A program made the position numbers and the translations under genes. Under the pieces are notes generated by a model. That model was not told where the DNA came from and did not search any database. It saw nothing but the letters and a program-made list of their open reading frames with translations. Shown here piece after piece: positions 1-8,044 of a DNA stretch of 22,841 bases. Position 1 is the first letter of the stretch. Every line of letters begins with the position of its first letter. Source of the DNA: SVQP01 sp045587385 (GTDB taxonomy: Bacteria > Bacillota > Clostridia > Oscillospirales > CAG-272); the NCBI GenBank assembly GCA_045587385.1, contig JAZNCE010000026.1, positions 1 through 22,841 of the forward strand, in the 5' to 3' direction.

Positions 1-230
1 GGACCGGCAGCAATTCGCTTAACAAACAGTTCTTCATTATGTTCAAAAACGACAATATCTCCGTTGTTCAGCTCACGGTAAATACGCGTTCCGAGAATCA
101 TACTGCCCTCTCTCAGAGTTGGTTCCATCGATTCGCTTGGAACATATCCAAGTAAGAACACCGTTTGAAACAGGAAAAAAACCACAAATCCAACTAACAC
201 CGGCAAAAGCCAAATTAATCTCTTCTTCAT
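1..230 (-). CDS. lepB: Type I signal peptidase (S26), 3' end cut by window edge
   Basis: This gene encodes a membrane serine protease that removes signal peptides from exported proteins; only its first 76 residues are in the window. A single N-terminal membrane segment (about residues 4-27) is followed by PSESMEPTL, the box around the catalytic Ser. VVF and VKRIAA follow, containing the expected catalytic Lys of the bacterial Ser/Lys-type enzymes. The ATG overlaps the stop of the upstream DUF3268 gene as ATGA, and a GGAGAGG-like site precedes it, so translation is probably coupled. The C-terminal boxes are not visible. It is too short to say whether it is a housekeeping or a specialised peptidase. 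A large exported surface protein is encoded close upstream, which is a possible substrate (inference). Confidence 0.9.
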   Translation of the reverse strand, partial: MKKRLIWLLPVLVGFVVFFLFQTVFLLGYVPSESMEPTLREGSMILGTRIYRELNNGDIVVFEHNEELFVKRIAAG

Positions 231-664
231 GCAGATCCTCTCCTCTCCGATAGCGTCTGATAGAGCTTCCTGCTCTCATCGATAACTACCTTACAGTAAT
301 ATTCGCCCATGTTACCAATGTGGGCATATGTTTGAGGCGAGTAGGTAATGAGCGCAAGCCACCTGTAAGCCTCATCCTTACTCATCATTCCCGATTCATA
401 AAGCTTGTTGAATTCTAAGTGTGCCTCAAAACGAAGTCTGCGCAATTGACCGTTAGCCATCGTACCTACGGGTACTCTCGTTCCAAGATGAGTTCTAACG
501 TATGCATCGCAAGCCGGGTAGCGCGAACAAACGTAGAGCATCATCCCTTTGCTGTTATTTTTATATATCTCATCCGCACTTTTATAGGTGACGGTCGCAC
601 CACAGTACGGACACTTCATTGAAGTGTAATTAATTCCCTTTCCTTTTTTCTTTTTCTTGCTCAA
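227..664 (-). CDS. DUF3268-type zinc-finger protein
   Basis: This is a 145-residue basic protein. It starts with a Lys-rich stretch and carries two Cys pairs, CPYCG (about residues 18-22) and CSRYPAC (about 46-52). The spacing resembles the zinc ribbon of topoisomerase I C-terminal domains. I recognise this as the DUF3268 group, which is common on Clostridia mobile elements; the function is unknown and nucleic-acid binding is inferred. The start is TTG at 664, chosen because AAAGGAG sits nine bases upstream and no better start exists. It lies between the small-RNA terminator upstream and the signal peptidase gene, which it overlaps by four bases. Expression would need read-through of that terminator or another promoter, and I see no other. 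Confidence 0.8.
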   Translation of the reverse strand: MSKKKKKGKGINYTSMKCPYCGATVTYKSADEIYKNNSKGMMLYVCSRYPACDAYVRTHLGTRVPVGTMANGQLRRLRFEAHLEFNKLYESGMMSKDEAYRWLALITYSPQTYAHIGNMGEYYCKVVIDESRKLYQTLSERRGSA

Positions 665-689
665 AATACTCTTCTCCTTTCATTTTGCT

Positions 690-784
690 AAAAAAAGCCG
701 GAAGACTGCATAAGAACACTACAGATCTGGGATGTTAGGTCTCACCCAATTTCGACTCTGTAATATTCAGCAGCCTTCCGGCTT
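690..784 (-). terminator. Intrinsic terminator closing the small RNA
   Basis: AAGCCGGAAG-G-CTGC at 770-784 pairs with GCAG-T-CTTCCGGCTT at 695-709 on the minus strand, interrupted by one mismatch, and seven T residues (690-696) follow. The loop of about 60 nt carries smaller helices, so this is an elaborate terminator that is also part of the RNA's structure. Confidence 0.75.
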
Positions 785-920
785 ATTGTTTTCTGGTATA
801 GCAAGTACGCCTATATGGATCTTGCCGCGCTCAGCTTCACCGTCAACGGTTCCCTGCCTCTCGCAGGTCTGACACTGTGATCATCAATGTACCGTGAGCC
901 TCGGCGCTTATCCTTGCTAC
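690..920 (-). ncRNA. Structured small RNA with its own promoter and terminator
   Basis: About 230 nt are transcribed leftward from a perfect promoter and end in a T-run. Reading the minus strand, the 5' half closes with GCCG/CGGC and GCTCA/TGAGC. It holds CGGT/ACCG, a hairpin ACATTG/CAGTGT and a hairpin CCTGC-GAGAG-GCAGG. The 3' half is a long stem, AAGCCGGAAG then CTGC paired with GCAG then CTTCCGGCTT. Inside it are ACAGA/TCTGT and GGGTG/CATCC, and T7 follows. I saw no convincing ORF. It lacks the hallmarks of tmRNA, RNase P and SRP RNA. Clostridial raiA-motif RNA has a similar size and type, but I cannot confirm a match from memory. It could also act as a regulated leader for the downstream DUF3268 gene. 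Confidence 0.7.
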
Positions 921-926
921 GGCATC

Positions 927-955
927 ATTATAGCACGGCAAAATCCATTTGTCAA
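927..955 (-). promoter_or_regulatory. Consensus sigma-A promoter for the small RNA
   Basis: On the minus strand TTGACA (950-955) and TATAAT (927-932) are separated by exactly 17 bp. Both hexamers are perfect. Transcription would begin near 920. It sits in the gap after the surface-protein gene and points at the structured RNA. Confidence 0.88.
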
Positions 956-1030
956 TACTTTTGGGAAATATTTTTCTGAATTTTCTAAATTATTTCCGTT
1001 TCGGAAAGTTTTTAGTCATCAGAATCAGTC

Positions 1031-1055
1031 TGGGGGAATTTTTAATATTCCCCCA
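1031..1055 (-). terminator. Terminator-like hairpin after the surface-protein gene
   Basis: TGGGGGAAT and ATTCCCCCA form a perfect 9-bp stem with a 7-nt AT-rich loop, 15 bases past the stop codon of the surface-protein gene. No clean T-run follows on either strand, so termination may be inefficient or the hairpin may instead stabilise the mRNA end. Confidence 0.5.
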
Positions 1056-1069
1056 AACCGGTTTCACTC

Positions 1070-4000
1070 TCAGAAGACCTTTTTCTTCTTGAGAATGAAG
1101 ATCACCACGCCGCCGATCACCGCGATTACCGCAATGACGATAAGCGCGATAACAGCACCGTTTACACCCTTTTCGATCTCGAAGGTGTACTCAGTTACGT
1201 TGCCCATGGAATCGGTAACGGTTGCTTTGTAAACGCCGGGTTCGGTAATCTCGTCGCCAAGGGTGTACTCTACTGCCTCGTCGTCACGAGTAAGAACCAC
1301 GGTTGCCTCCTCGGAAGGATCAGAAAGAATAACCGCGTCCTTGGTAATGCCGCCGTTCTCAACGCCGGTGATGGTGAGAGTGGGTGCGGTTGCATCTACG
1401 TTTACAGTGAACTTCTGCTCGTTACCGTTTGCGATGATGCTGACCTCGTAGGTTCCGGTTGCGGTAAGGGTAAGCGTGCCTTTTTCAAGGGTAACTTCCT
1501 CGCCATTGATGAGAACCTTCTCAAAGCCGGGCATCTCATCGATTTCCTGCTCGAATTTGCCGTAGAGTGCATCCACAATAGTGAAGCTGATCTCCTTGGT
1601 GTTGCCAAGCGCATCTACCATCTTAAAGGTATATGCAGCGGGCTCAGTGAGCTCGGTTCCAAGCTTGTACTCGAAAGCTTCGCCATTCTTGGTTGCGGTG
1701 AGAGTGACAGACTCATTTGCATTGAGGGTTGCGCTGTTCGCGAAGCCATTATCGTGCACGTTGATTCTGTGGTCCACGGTCGTGTCAACCTTAGTGGTGA
1801 AGGTGTAGGTCTTGCCGTTTACAACAACACCTACCTCGTAGGTTCCATCCTTGGTAAGCTCGAGAGCACCGTAGTTCAGACGAGTCTCCTCACCGTTGAT
1901 GATAACCTTCTCGAAGCCTACGGTTTCGTCGAAGTTGTGGCTGAAACCGGTGGAAACGGGGGTTACGATGATAAAGCTCATCTCGGATACGTTATCAAGC
2001 GCATCCTTGATCGTAAGCGAGTATTCGCCGGGCTCGGTAATCTCAGAGCCTTCCTCATACTCGATTGCGGTGCCATCCTTGGTCAGGATGATCTCAACGC
2101 CCTCGTTTGCCATAATGGTTACAGTGTTTGCAAGACCGCCGTCATTGATGTTGATCGCAAAGTCAACAGACTTGTCAATCTCAAATGCAATCTCGCTTAC
2201 GTTCTGTGCTGCGTCGGTTACGCGAACAACGTAGTTGCCCTCGTCGGTTACAGGAGTGCCGGAAACGTATGCTCCAACTTCCTTACCGTCCTTAATAAGC
2301 ACAGCAGTTGCATCCTCTTCCGCAATATTAACGGTTACAGGATTGTTTACGGGAAGGTTAGCCTTGTGTCCTTCCGCAGCAATTGCTACGGGCTGAGTGT
2401 CGATTACGAACTCATAGGTAGACTTCGCACCGTCAAAGTTCTCGAATACGATGGTGTACTCACCGTCTGCGGTAAGCTTGTCGCCGGAGTTGTACTCGAT
2501 AACCTCGCCATCCTTGGTAACGGTTACTTTTGCTTCATCTTCCCAAGAGAAGGTGACTTCCTTATTGGTGTGGCCATTGTTGACAACACCCTCAAGGTCG
2601 CCTGTGGGTGCAGGCTGAGTGTAGGTGATCTGGCCGGTGATTGCATCCATACCGGTTCTGAACTCATCGGTAACAACGATCTTGTACATACCAGTCGTTC
2701 TGAACTTGTAAACAAGAGTTCCAAGCTCGATTGCGGTACCGTAGTCGTCGGTATCGAGAACGTTCCAGGTCTGACCGCCGTCAGTGGACTTCTGGATCTC
2801 AAGCGTCTGGAGATGGGACTCATCATCCGCGCTTCCGGTTACGGTGATAACGAGCTGCTTTGCTTCCTCGTCTGCCTTAAGGTCAACGGAGGGTGCATTG
2901 CGGGAAATGACGATCTTAAACTCCTCGGAGGTGCCCATGTGGTTCACAGACTGAGCTGTGTAGGTGCCACTCTCGGAGAGCTTGCAGGTTTCGCCAAGGC
3001 TGAAGCTGCCAATCAGATTGCCGTCCTCGTCATAGACGTTGAACATAGCCATCTCATCGAGAGCATCGGTAATCGAAATGGTGATTTCGTCTTTGAAGTA
3101 GTAAGTTCTATCGAACTCTGCCTTCACAGCGGTGCCTTCACCGATCGCATAGAAGAGATCAGGCATCGTGCGGATAATGGTGAGGTTGTACTCACAGGAA
3201 TTACCGTAGGAATCGGATACCACAAGCACGTGCTTGCCCTCGGTCTCGTATACGCTGCCAACGAATGCTTCGCCGTCAACGGTTACGCCGATATTCTCAC
3301 CAAGCTCTACCGACTTTGCAAGAATGTTCTTGCCTGCGGAGTAGCTGTAGAGATTCTCATCAGGACCTGCCGTAGCGGGAGCCTTTTCCCAATAGAAGTA
3401 ATCCTTGATGCCGACCTTTGCGTACTCTTCGATTACTTGATTGAGTCTGTCAAGAGTGAAGTAAGCAACAAGCTCTTCTGCATTACCGGACTTGTAGTAG
3501 ATGTAGTAAGTGCCATTTGCTGCATTGGCTGCATCAACAGTGTCCATCGGAATACCCGTATCCCAAGTGGAGTTGGTCCACTCAGCGGTTTTTACCTTGG
3601 AATTCTCACGTGCCTTTGCAAACTCAAATGCTGCATCGTAAGTGGTAAATGCGAAGACATCACCGTTGATGTCATGGATCTCGAAGTACTCCTTCACGAG
3701 CGTGTCGGTCAGGACGTTCTTCTTGGTGGACTTAAAGCTGGTCTGCCACTCGTTACCTGCAGCATCGACTACCTTTACAACGTAGGAACCGGTGTCGATG
3801 GTGTAGACGGTAGCGCCGTTGGATACTGCCTTGCCGTTAACGGTTACGGTCTTGATGGGAGCATAGGTGTTGGCATCACCATTAGTCCAAGAAATCTTCA
3901 CGTCACCATTGGTAGTGCCACCGGTTACGTTAGATACGTTAACCTGCTTAATGGTGCGGTCGATAACGAGGGTATACTCACTGGTTTTGTTGCCTGCGGC

Positions 4001-6010
4001 ATCCTGTCCGTAGAAGACATATTTGCCGGGTTTGTTAAGCTCTGCGCCGGAGGTGTAAGCAGTAAAGCTCGTGCTGCCGGGGATCTTAACGAAGCAGGTT
4101 TCGCTGCACACAAACTTGATGTAATCGCCGTTGGTGTAGGTGCCACTGCCGACTGCCGTGCCATCAACGTAAAGCTGCGCAGCAGGAGTCTGTCTGTCGA
4201 TGGTGATAGTGTAGGTCGAAGACTGGTTTCCTGCCTTGTCAACCGTGTAGAACGAGTAGGTTCCCTCAGCGGTTAACTGAGTACCCGACGTGTAGGCTGC
4301 ATAGCTCGAAGTACCGGGCTTCATAACGTAGGTCGTTCCCAGACCGATTGCATCACTGGGTACAAACTTAATGTAGCTTGCATTCGTTCTGCTTCCGGAT
4401 GTGGTTGTCGAAGCGCCTGCATAAAGAGTGCCGGTGGGTTTGGTATTATCGAGAGTGATAGAAACAACGGAAGACTGATTTCCTGCTTTATCGACACTGT
4501 AGAACGAGTAAGTTCCTTCGGTCGCAAGCTGAGTACCACTCGAATAAGTCGTGTATCCGGAGGCACCGGGCATCTTCACGTAGATCGCGTTGATACCGGA
4601 AAGCGAGTCTGATGCAGTGTACTTAACGTATGCTGCGTTCGTATAGGACCCGCTGCTCTTGGTCGAAGTTCCGCCGTAGAGAGTTCCCGTAGGAAGTGTG
4701 CGGTCCAAAGTGATGGAAACCGTTGCGCTGGAGTTTCCTGCGCGGTCAATGGAATAGAAATAGTAGGTTCCTTCTGCGGTGAGCTGAGAGCCGCTGGTGT
4801 AAGCAACATAAGAGGAGCTACCGGGCTTTCTCACGTAGATATTTGCGATACCACTGTGGGAATCGGAAGGAACGTACTTGACGTAGGAAGCGTTGGTATA
4901 TCCGCCGCTGCTCTTAACCGTAGTGCCGCCGTAAAGCGTACCGGTCGGGATCGTGGGATCATAGTAAACGCTGGATGTGGAAGAGGTATTGCCAGCCTTA
5001 TCCACTGCTCTGAAATAGTACCATCCGGTTGCAGAGGAAAGTGCGGTACCGGAGGAGTAGGATGTCCAAGAGGACGAGCCGGGCATTTGCACCTGCAAGT
5101 AGCTGACGCCACCGGTATCGGTTGCCGTGTACTTAACGGGCTTATTCGTGTAGGAACCGCTTGCAAGGGTTGTGCCACTAGAATTGCTAATCGTACCTAC
5201 AGGGGCAACCGTATCGAGATAAACTGAGTAAGTGCTGGTGCTCTGATAGGTATCGGAGCCGTAGAAGTACCACCATCCGTTGTTGGCCGACGTTGCGGAT
5301 ACAGATTTGCTGCCTGTGGTCCAAGTGTAAGACGAAGAGCTGGGAGAGCGATAATATACTCTGTTCGTAGAATAGCTATCGCTTGCCGTGAAGGTGATTG
5401 CCTTATTGGTATAAGAACCACTGGCAATCGTAGAACCGCCTGCCTTGAGAGAAACGCTCGGCGCGGTCGTGTCTACCGTAAAGTGGTACGTAAAGGTGTA
5501 GGTCTTCGTTACGAAGATGTTGGGCTTATAGGTGCCTACATAGGTAAGGACGTAATCGCCATCGGAAAGAGCGCCCTGGTAAAGGTATCCGCCTCCGCTG
5601 CCCGAAAGGGACTTACTCGTGTAAGTTGAGCCGTTACGGGTAAGCTTAAAGGATACGTGCTCCTTGATGTCTTCAGCATGAATATAGAAGCTGAAATACG
5701 TCCAGTTGTACGTAGCGTAGTTGTACTTTGTAGTACCGTTGGTTCCTGAGTCGTCATAAAAATACTGGGTTGCAATTTGAATGCCAAACTGATCCATATA
5801 ACCACTTGTGGAACCATCGCCGATGTCATACGTTCCATAGAGCATATACACACCGGCTCTGTTGGTAGCCGCCTCGGTTTTCACGGATGCAATACCGAAT
5901 GCAGCGCCAACCGCCGCGAGAAGAAGGACTACGAGCAGGATTGCCGAAATCACATTCTTCTTAGTGAACTTCTTATTGGTCTTAGAAGTAGAGTTTCTGT
6001 TCTTGTTCAT
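1070..6010 (-). CDS. Giant exported surface protein with Ig-like repeats
   Basis: This 1,646-residue protein has a Lys-rich N-terminus and a signal peptide (hydrophobic about residues 20-42, probable cleavage after VKTEA). Six tandem units of about 84 residues (about 178-683) share D-x-x-x-P-x-G-T-L-Y, SGSYTN, the PGSSSY-type box and the xxDKAGN box. These are typical of bacterial Ig-like adhesin domains. The second half holds more divergent beta-sandwich-like units with DALGN/DAAQN boxes. The C-terminus is a single membrane helix (about 1615-1640) followed by KKKKVF. No LPxTG motif precedes it, so it is probably membrane-anchored and not sortase-linked. AAAGGAG lies eight bases before the ATG. 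A role in cell contact or mating-pair adhesion is inferred from its place beside the transfer operon. Confidence 0.85.
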   Translation of the reverse strand: MNKNRNSTSKTNKKFTKKNVISAILLVVLLLAAVGAAFGIASVKTEAATNRAGVYMLYGTYDIGDGSTSGYMDQFGIQIATQYFYDDSGTNGTTKYNYATYNWTYFSFYIHAEDIKEHVSFKLTRNGSTYTSKSLSGSGGGYLYQGALSDGDYVLTYVGTYKPNIFVTKTYTFTYHFTVDTTAPSVSLKAGGSTIASGSYTNKAITFTASDSYSTNRVYYRSPSSSSYTWTTGSKSVSATSANNGWWYFYGSDTYQSTSTYSVYLDTVAPVGTISNSSGTTLASGSYTNKPVKYTATDTGGVSYLQVQMPGSSSWTSYSSGTALSSATGWYYFRAVDKAGNTSSTSSVYYDPTIPTGTLYGGTTVKSSGGYTNASYVKYVPSDSHSGIANIYVRKPGSSSYVAYTSGSQLTAEGTYYFYSIDRAGNSSATVSITLDRTLPTGTLYGGTSTKSSGSYTNAAYVKYTASDSLSGINAIYVKMPGASGYTTYSSGTQLATEGTYSFYSVDKAGNQSSVVSITLDNTKPTGTLYAGASTTTSGSRTNASYIKFVPSDAIGLGTTYVMKPGTSSYAAYTSGTQLTAEGTYSFYTVDKAGNQSSTYTITIDRQTPAAQLYVDGTAVGSGTYTNGDYIKFVCSETCFVKIPGSTSFTAYTSGAELNKPGKYVFYGQDAAGNKTSEYTLVIDRTIKQVNVSNVTGGTTNGDVKISWTNGDANTYAPIKTVTVNGKAVSNGATVYTIDTGSYVVKVVDAAGNEWQTSFKSTKKNVLTDTLVKEYFEIHDINGDVFAFTTYDAAFEFAKARENSKVKTAEWTNSTWDTGIPMDTVDAANAANGTYYIYYKSGNAEELVAYFTLDRLNQVIEEYAKVGIKDYFYWEKAPATAGPDENLYSYSAGKNILAKSVELGENIGVTVDGEAFVGSVYETEGKHVLVVSDSYGNSCEYNLTIIRTMPDLFYAIGEGTAVKAEFDRTYYFKDEITISITDALDEMAMFNVYDEDGNLIGSFSLGETCKLSESGTYTAQSVNHMGTSEEFKIVISRNAPSVDLKADEEAKQLVITVTGSADDESHLQTLEIQKSTDGGQTWNVLDTDDYGTAIELGTLVYKFRTTGMYKIVVTDEFRTGMDAITGQITYTQPAPTGDLEGVVNNGHTNKEVTFSWEDEAKVTVTKDGEVIEYNSGDKLTADGEYTIVFENFDGAKSTYEFVIDTQPVAIAAEGHKANLPVNNPVTVNIAEEDATAVLIKDGKEVGAYVSGTPVTDEGNYVVRVTDAAQNVSEIAFEIDKSVDFAININDGGLANTVTIMANEGVEIILTKDGTAIEYEEGSEITEPGEYSLTIKDALDNVSEMSFIIVTPVSTGFSHNFDETVGFEKVIINGEETRLNYGALELTKDGTYEVGVVVNGKTYTFTTKVDTTVDHRINVHDNGFANSATLNANESVTLTATKNGEAFEYKLGTELTEPAAYTFKMVDALGNTKEISFTIVDALYGKFEQEIDEMPGFEKVLINGEEVTLEKGTLTLTATGTYEVSIIANGNEQKFTVNVDATAPTLTITGVENGGITKDAVILSDPSEEATVVLTRDDEAVEYTLGDEITEPGVYKATVTDSMGNVTEYTFEIEKGVNGAVIALIVIAVIAVIGGVVIFILKKKKVF
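3962..5478 (-). repeat. Six tandem Ig-like units inside the surface protein
   Basis: The units begin near 5478, 5218, 4965, 4710, 4452 and 4200, so the period is about 250-260 bp. The third to fifth are most alike (PTGTLYGG or PTGTLYAG at their starts). This suggests recent duplication, and copy number could vary between strains. Confidence 0.75.
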
Positions 6011-6028
6011 ATGTTTTTCTCCTTTCTT

Positions 6029-7318
6029 TTATCGTGAGAGTGCGGTATGTGTAATCGCACCCCAAATTCTATTTGTCTCCTTGTTGATTCCAAGGATTTG
6101 TACTGTCACGCGTGCACCTCTCGGAGGTCTTCCGCGTTTGGGATAAGAGCAAAGACAGTCGATGCCACCATCAAGAGATACAAACACTCCATTGGTATCC
6201 ACCATACTGACTGTGCCAACGTAGCGATTCCCCACCGTATAGCGGCGGAGTGCCTTTTCGTAAGGGTTCTCTGTTGCCTGCTTAACAGACGCTGAGGCTT
6301 TAATGTCGTTCTTATCCGTTCGGTCTACGCTGAGCACTCTGACGAGAACTCGCTGTCCCGCCTGGAAATACCCTGCTGCATCCATCATACGCTGATAACT
6401 CAGCTCTTTTAGAGGAATGAACATTTCGAGTCCGAAGAGATCCACGAAAATACCCGTTCGTATAACGGAGACAACTCTTGCTTCTGCGCAGCTACCGGCG
6501 TAAAGAAGATTGTTTCCATCTCTGTCGGTGCCAAGGTAAAACTGCTTTCGCTTTATCCTCATTGCTTCGAGTCTACTTGCAACAGCGATGCCCGCCTCGG
6601 GATCGATACCCTTTACAATGTAATCCACCTCTGCGCCGAGTCTCTTTGTAAGAAGATACTGGTGAACGTCAATTGCGGGCTGACCACGGTAATCGTTGGG
6701 CGGAATAATCGCTTCCTTTGCAGGAATGATAATCTTGTATGACCCGTGATAAATGACTGCGATAGCATCATCCGTGGTTTTCTCTACGCCTTGGATGCTG
6801 CCGGAAAGAATTTTGCCTGTTTTCAGGGATTCCATCAGGTCAAGCAAATCATTCTTGGCTTTATCCGCATCTGTTTCGACAGTTCGCTCATCATCAATTG
6901 AGATAATGGGCTGAATCGGTCTGACAGAACGGCGTTTTCTTGCCTTTGATTCCGAGGACGCCTCGGCCCCAGGTGCGGATACCGTAGTTTTCTCAGACTC
7001 ATTTTTCTTAGAGACAGATTTGCGTTTCCTGCCCGGCTTCTTGGGCGGAGATTCATCCGGTTCAATCGCCGCTTCAGCTCCCTCGGGCTCATCATTTGAA
7101 TCGGTCTGACGCCCAACTGTCTGGTCATCAGGATTGGGCGCGCCGTCCGGTAGATCGTCATCGGAATCCGCAAGAAGCAAATCGGTCTGACAGGAATCGG
7201 AATTCATCACCTCTTCGGCGCCGTCTTCGGATCCGATCGCAGCTTCAGAGGCTCTTTCCATATCGGTATGGAAGTTGGTTGCTTCCTCTACGGGAAGCTC
7301 AGGTTTCTTTTTGGTCAT
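6029..7318 (-). CDS. S1-domain RNA-binding protein with charged N-terminal tail
   Basis: This 429-residue protein has a disordered-looking tail: acidic to about residue 90, then Lys/Arg-rich including PPKKPGRKRK. Three S1-like beta-barrel segments follow at about 167-245, 274-345 and 362-425. The second (GSCAEARVVSVIRTGIFVDL) and third (VGTVSMVDTNGVFVSLDGG) are the clearest. The ATG at 7318 is chosen because AAAGGAGG lies just upstream; the ATG at 7366 has no such site. S1 domains bind single-stranded RNA, so this is probably an RNA-binding or translation-related protein, not a secretion component. It ends 18 bp before the surface-protein gene and is probably co-transcribed with it. A hairpin in its leader is listed separately. 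Confidence 0.75.
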   Translation of the reverse strand: MTKKKPELPVEEATNFHTDMERASEAAIGSEDGAEEVMNSDSCQTDLLLADSDDDLPDGAPNPDDQTVGRQTDSNDEPEGAEAAIEPDESPPKKPGRKRKSVSKKNESEKTTVSAPGAEASSESKARKRRSVRPIQPIISIDDERTVETDADKAKNDLLDLMESLKTGKILSGSIQGVEKTTDDAIAVIYHGSYKIIIPAKEAIIPPNDYRGQPAIDVHQYLLTKRLGAEVDYIVKGIDPEAGIAVASRLEAMRIKRKQFYLGTDRDGNNLLYAGSCAEARVVSVIRTGIFVDLFGLEMFIPLKELSYQRMMDAAGYFQAGQRVLVRVLSVDRTDKNDIKASASVKQATENPYEKALRRYTVGNRYVGTVSMVDTNGVFVSLDGGIDCLCSYPKRGRPPRGARVTVQILGINKETNRIWGAITHTALSR

Positions 7319-7358
7319 GTTATGACTCCTCCTTTTAATTTTTGGTTGGTTACTGTAA

Positions 7359-7379
7359 GGCAGCACCGCTTGTGCCGCC
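7359..7379 (-). promoter_or_regulatory. Hairpin in the leader of the S1-domain gene
   Basis: On the minus strand GGCGGCAC-AAGCG-GTGCTGCC forms an 8-bp stem with one G-U pair, about 40 nt before the start codon. No T-run follows, so it is not an intrinsic terminator. It could be a binding or stability element; no direct evidence shows which. No convincing promoter is visible in the 7319-7427 gap. Confidence 0.4.
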
Positions 7380-7427
7380 TTTGGAAACTGTGTGAAAGAT
7401 TTTGGGTGAGAAAAACTTATTCAATTG

Positions 7428-7544
7428 TCAAAGAACATTGGCCTCTCGAGTGGCTTCATAAACAAAGTGCAATTGAAAATCCAAAACCTCATCTTTTTTC
7501 AAAAAAATTTTTTCAGGTTCATCCCTGATCCTTATTGTTCTCAT
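7428..7544 (-). CDS. 38-residue hypothetical protein
   Basis: A short reading frame follows the preceding gene's stop by 14 bases. AAAGGAG lies six bases before the ATG, which is as strong a ribosome binding site as any in the operon. The product begins MRTIRIRDEPEKIFLKKDEV and ends EATREANVL, and is highly charged with no membrane segment. I do not recognise it. The RBS and tight spacing make a real gene likely. It could be a small regulatory or accessory peptide, or a degraded remnant of a longer gene. Confidence 0.6.
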   Translation of the reverse strand: MRTIRIRDEPEKIFLKKDEVLDFQLHFVYEATREANVL

Positions 7545-7558
7545 AAAAAACTCCTTTC

Positions 7559-8035
7559 TTATATGCCGCACCACCCAACGAATGAGCTTGCGGTATTAAC
7601 GTACCATCTGGGATCTTCCGTAAAGTCCCAGTTGAGTGTTCCTGTTTGTTCGGGCTTGTACCCAATGTTATAGAGCATCGTATGTAACCGATACTCGCCG
7701 ATAAGTTCGATGTTTGAACGAGGAATTCTGTATCCTTCTCGTAATGCGTAATATCTAACAAAACGCAACACCTGCGGAAGGCACTCGGGATTATCAAAAA
7801 GATGAGAATCCTCTATACTCACTCCATCTCGACCAAATCTCATCGTTGCAATACCGTGGTCCCCGAGATCAAGGAGCACTTCCCCGTTTTTTGTTTCGGT
7901 ATAATGGAACTCATCTCCGGCTGCATTTATCTCCCGGTGCATCTCTCCGATGCGGAACATACATACGGCAAGAAAAATGAGTATGATAAGATTTACTGCT
8001 GTTATAGCGATTACAAACCTTCGTGTTTTAGACAA
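7559..8035 (-). CDS. Small membrane-anchored hypothetical protein
   Basis: The 158-residue product has one N-terminal membrane segment (about residues 8-28) and a soluble domain that would face outward by the positive-inside rule. The soluble part has no motif I recognise; it ends in SSFVGWCGI. The start is TTG at 8035, with AGGAGG six bases upstream and no better start nearby. The TAG stop of the VirD4 gene is embedded in that RBS (TAGGAGG), so expression is tightly coupled to the coupling protein. By position it may be an accessory transfer protein, but this is inference only. Confidence 0.65.
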   Translation of the reverse strand: MSKTRRFVIAITAVNLIILIFLAVCMFRIGEMHREINAAGDEFHYTETKNGEVLLDLGDHGIATMRFGRDGVSIEDSHLFDNPECLPQVLRFVRYYALREGYRIPRSNIELIGEYRLHTMLYNIGYKPEQTGTLNWDFTEDPRWYVNTASSFVGWCGI

Positions 8036-8044
8036 ATAAACCTC

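Noticed and set aside
690..920. Assignment of the structured RNA to tmRNA, RNase P or SRP RNA
   Set aside because: It lacks a tRNA-like CCA end and the conserved cores of RNase P and SRP RNA.
995..1010. TTTCCG-TTT-CGGAAA short hairpin
   Set aside because: The stem is only 6 bp with a 3-nt loop in AT-rich DNA; not enough to call a terminator.
1754..4276. An 840-codon open frame on the plus strand
   Set aside because: It is in exact codon register opposite the surface-protein gene. It reflects the absence of TTA, CTA and TCA codons there, and I see no domain in it.
3962..5478. Regular repeats resembling an array
   Set aside because: The period is about 250 bp and follows protein domains; there are no short identical repeats with spacers, so this is not CRISPR.
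7400..7432. TTGACA on the minus strand near 7427-7432 as a promoter for the S1-domain gene
   Set aside because: No acceptable -10 box lies 16-18 bp downstream.
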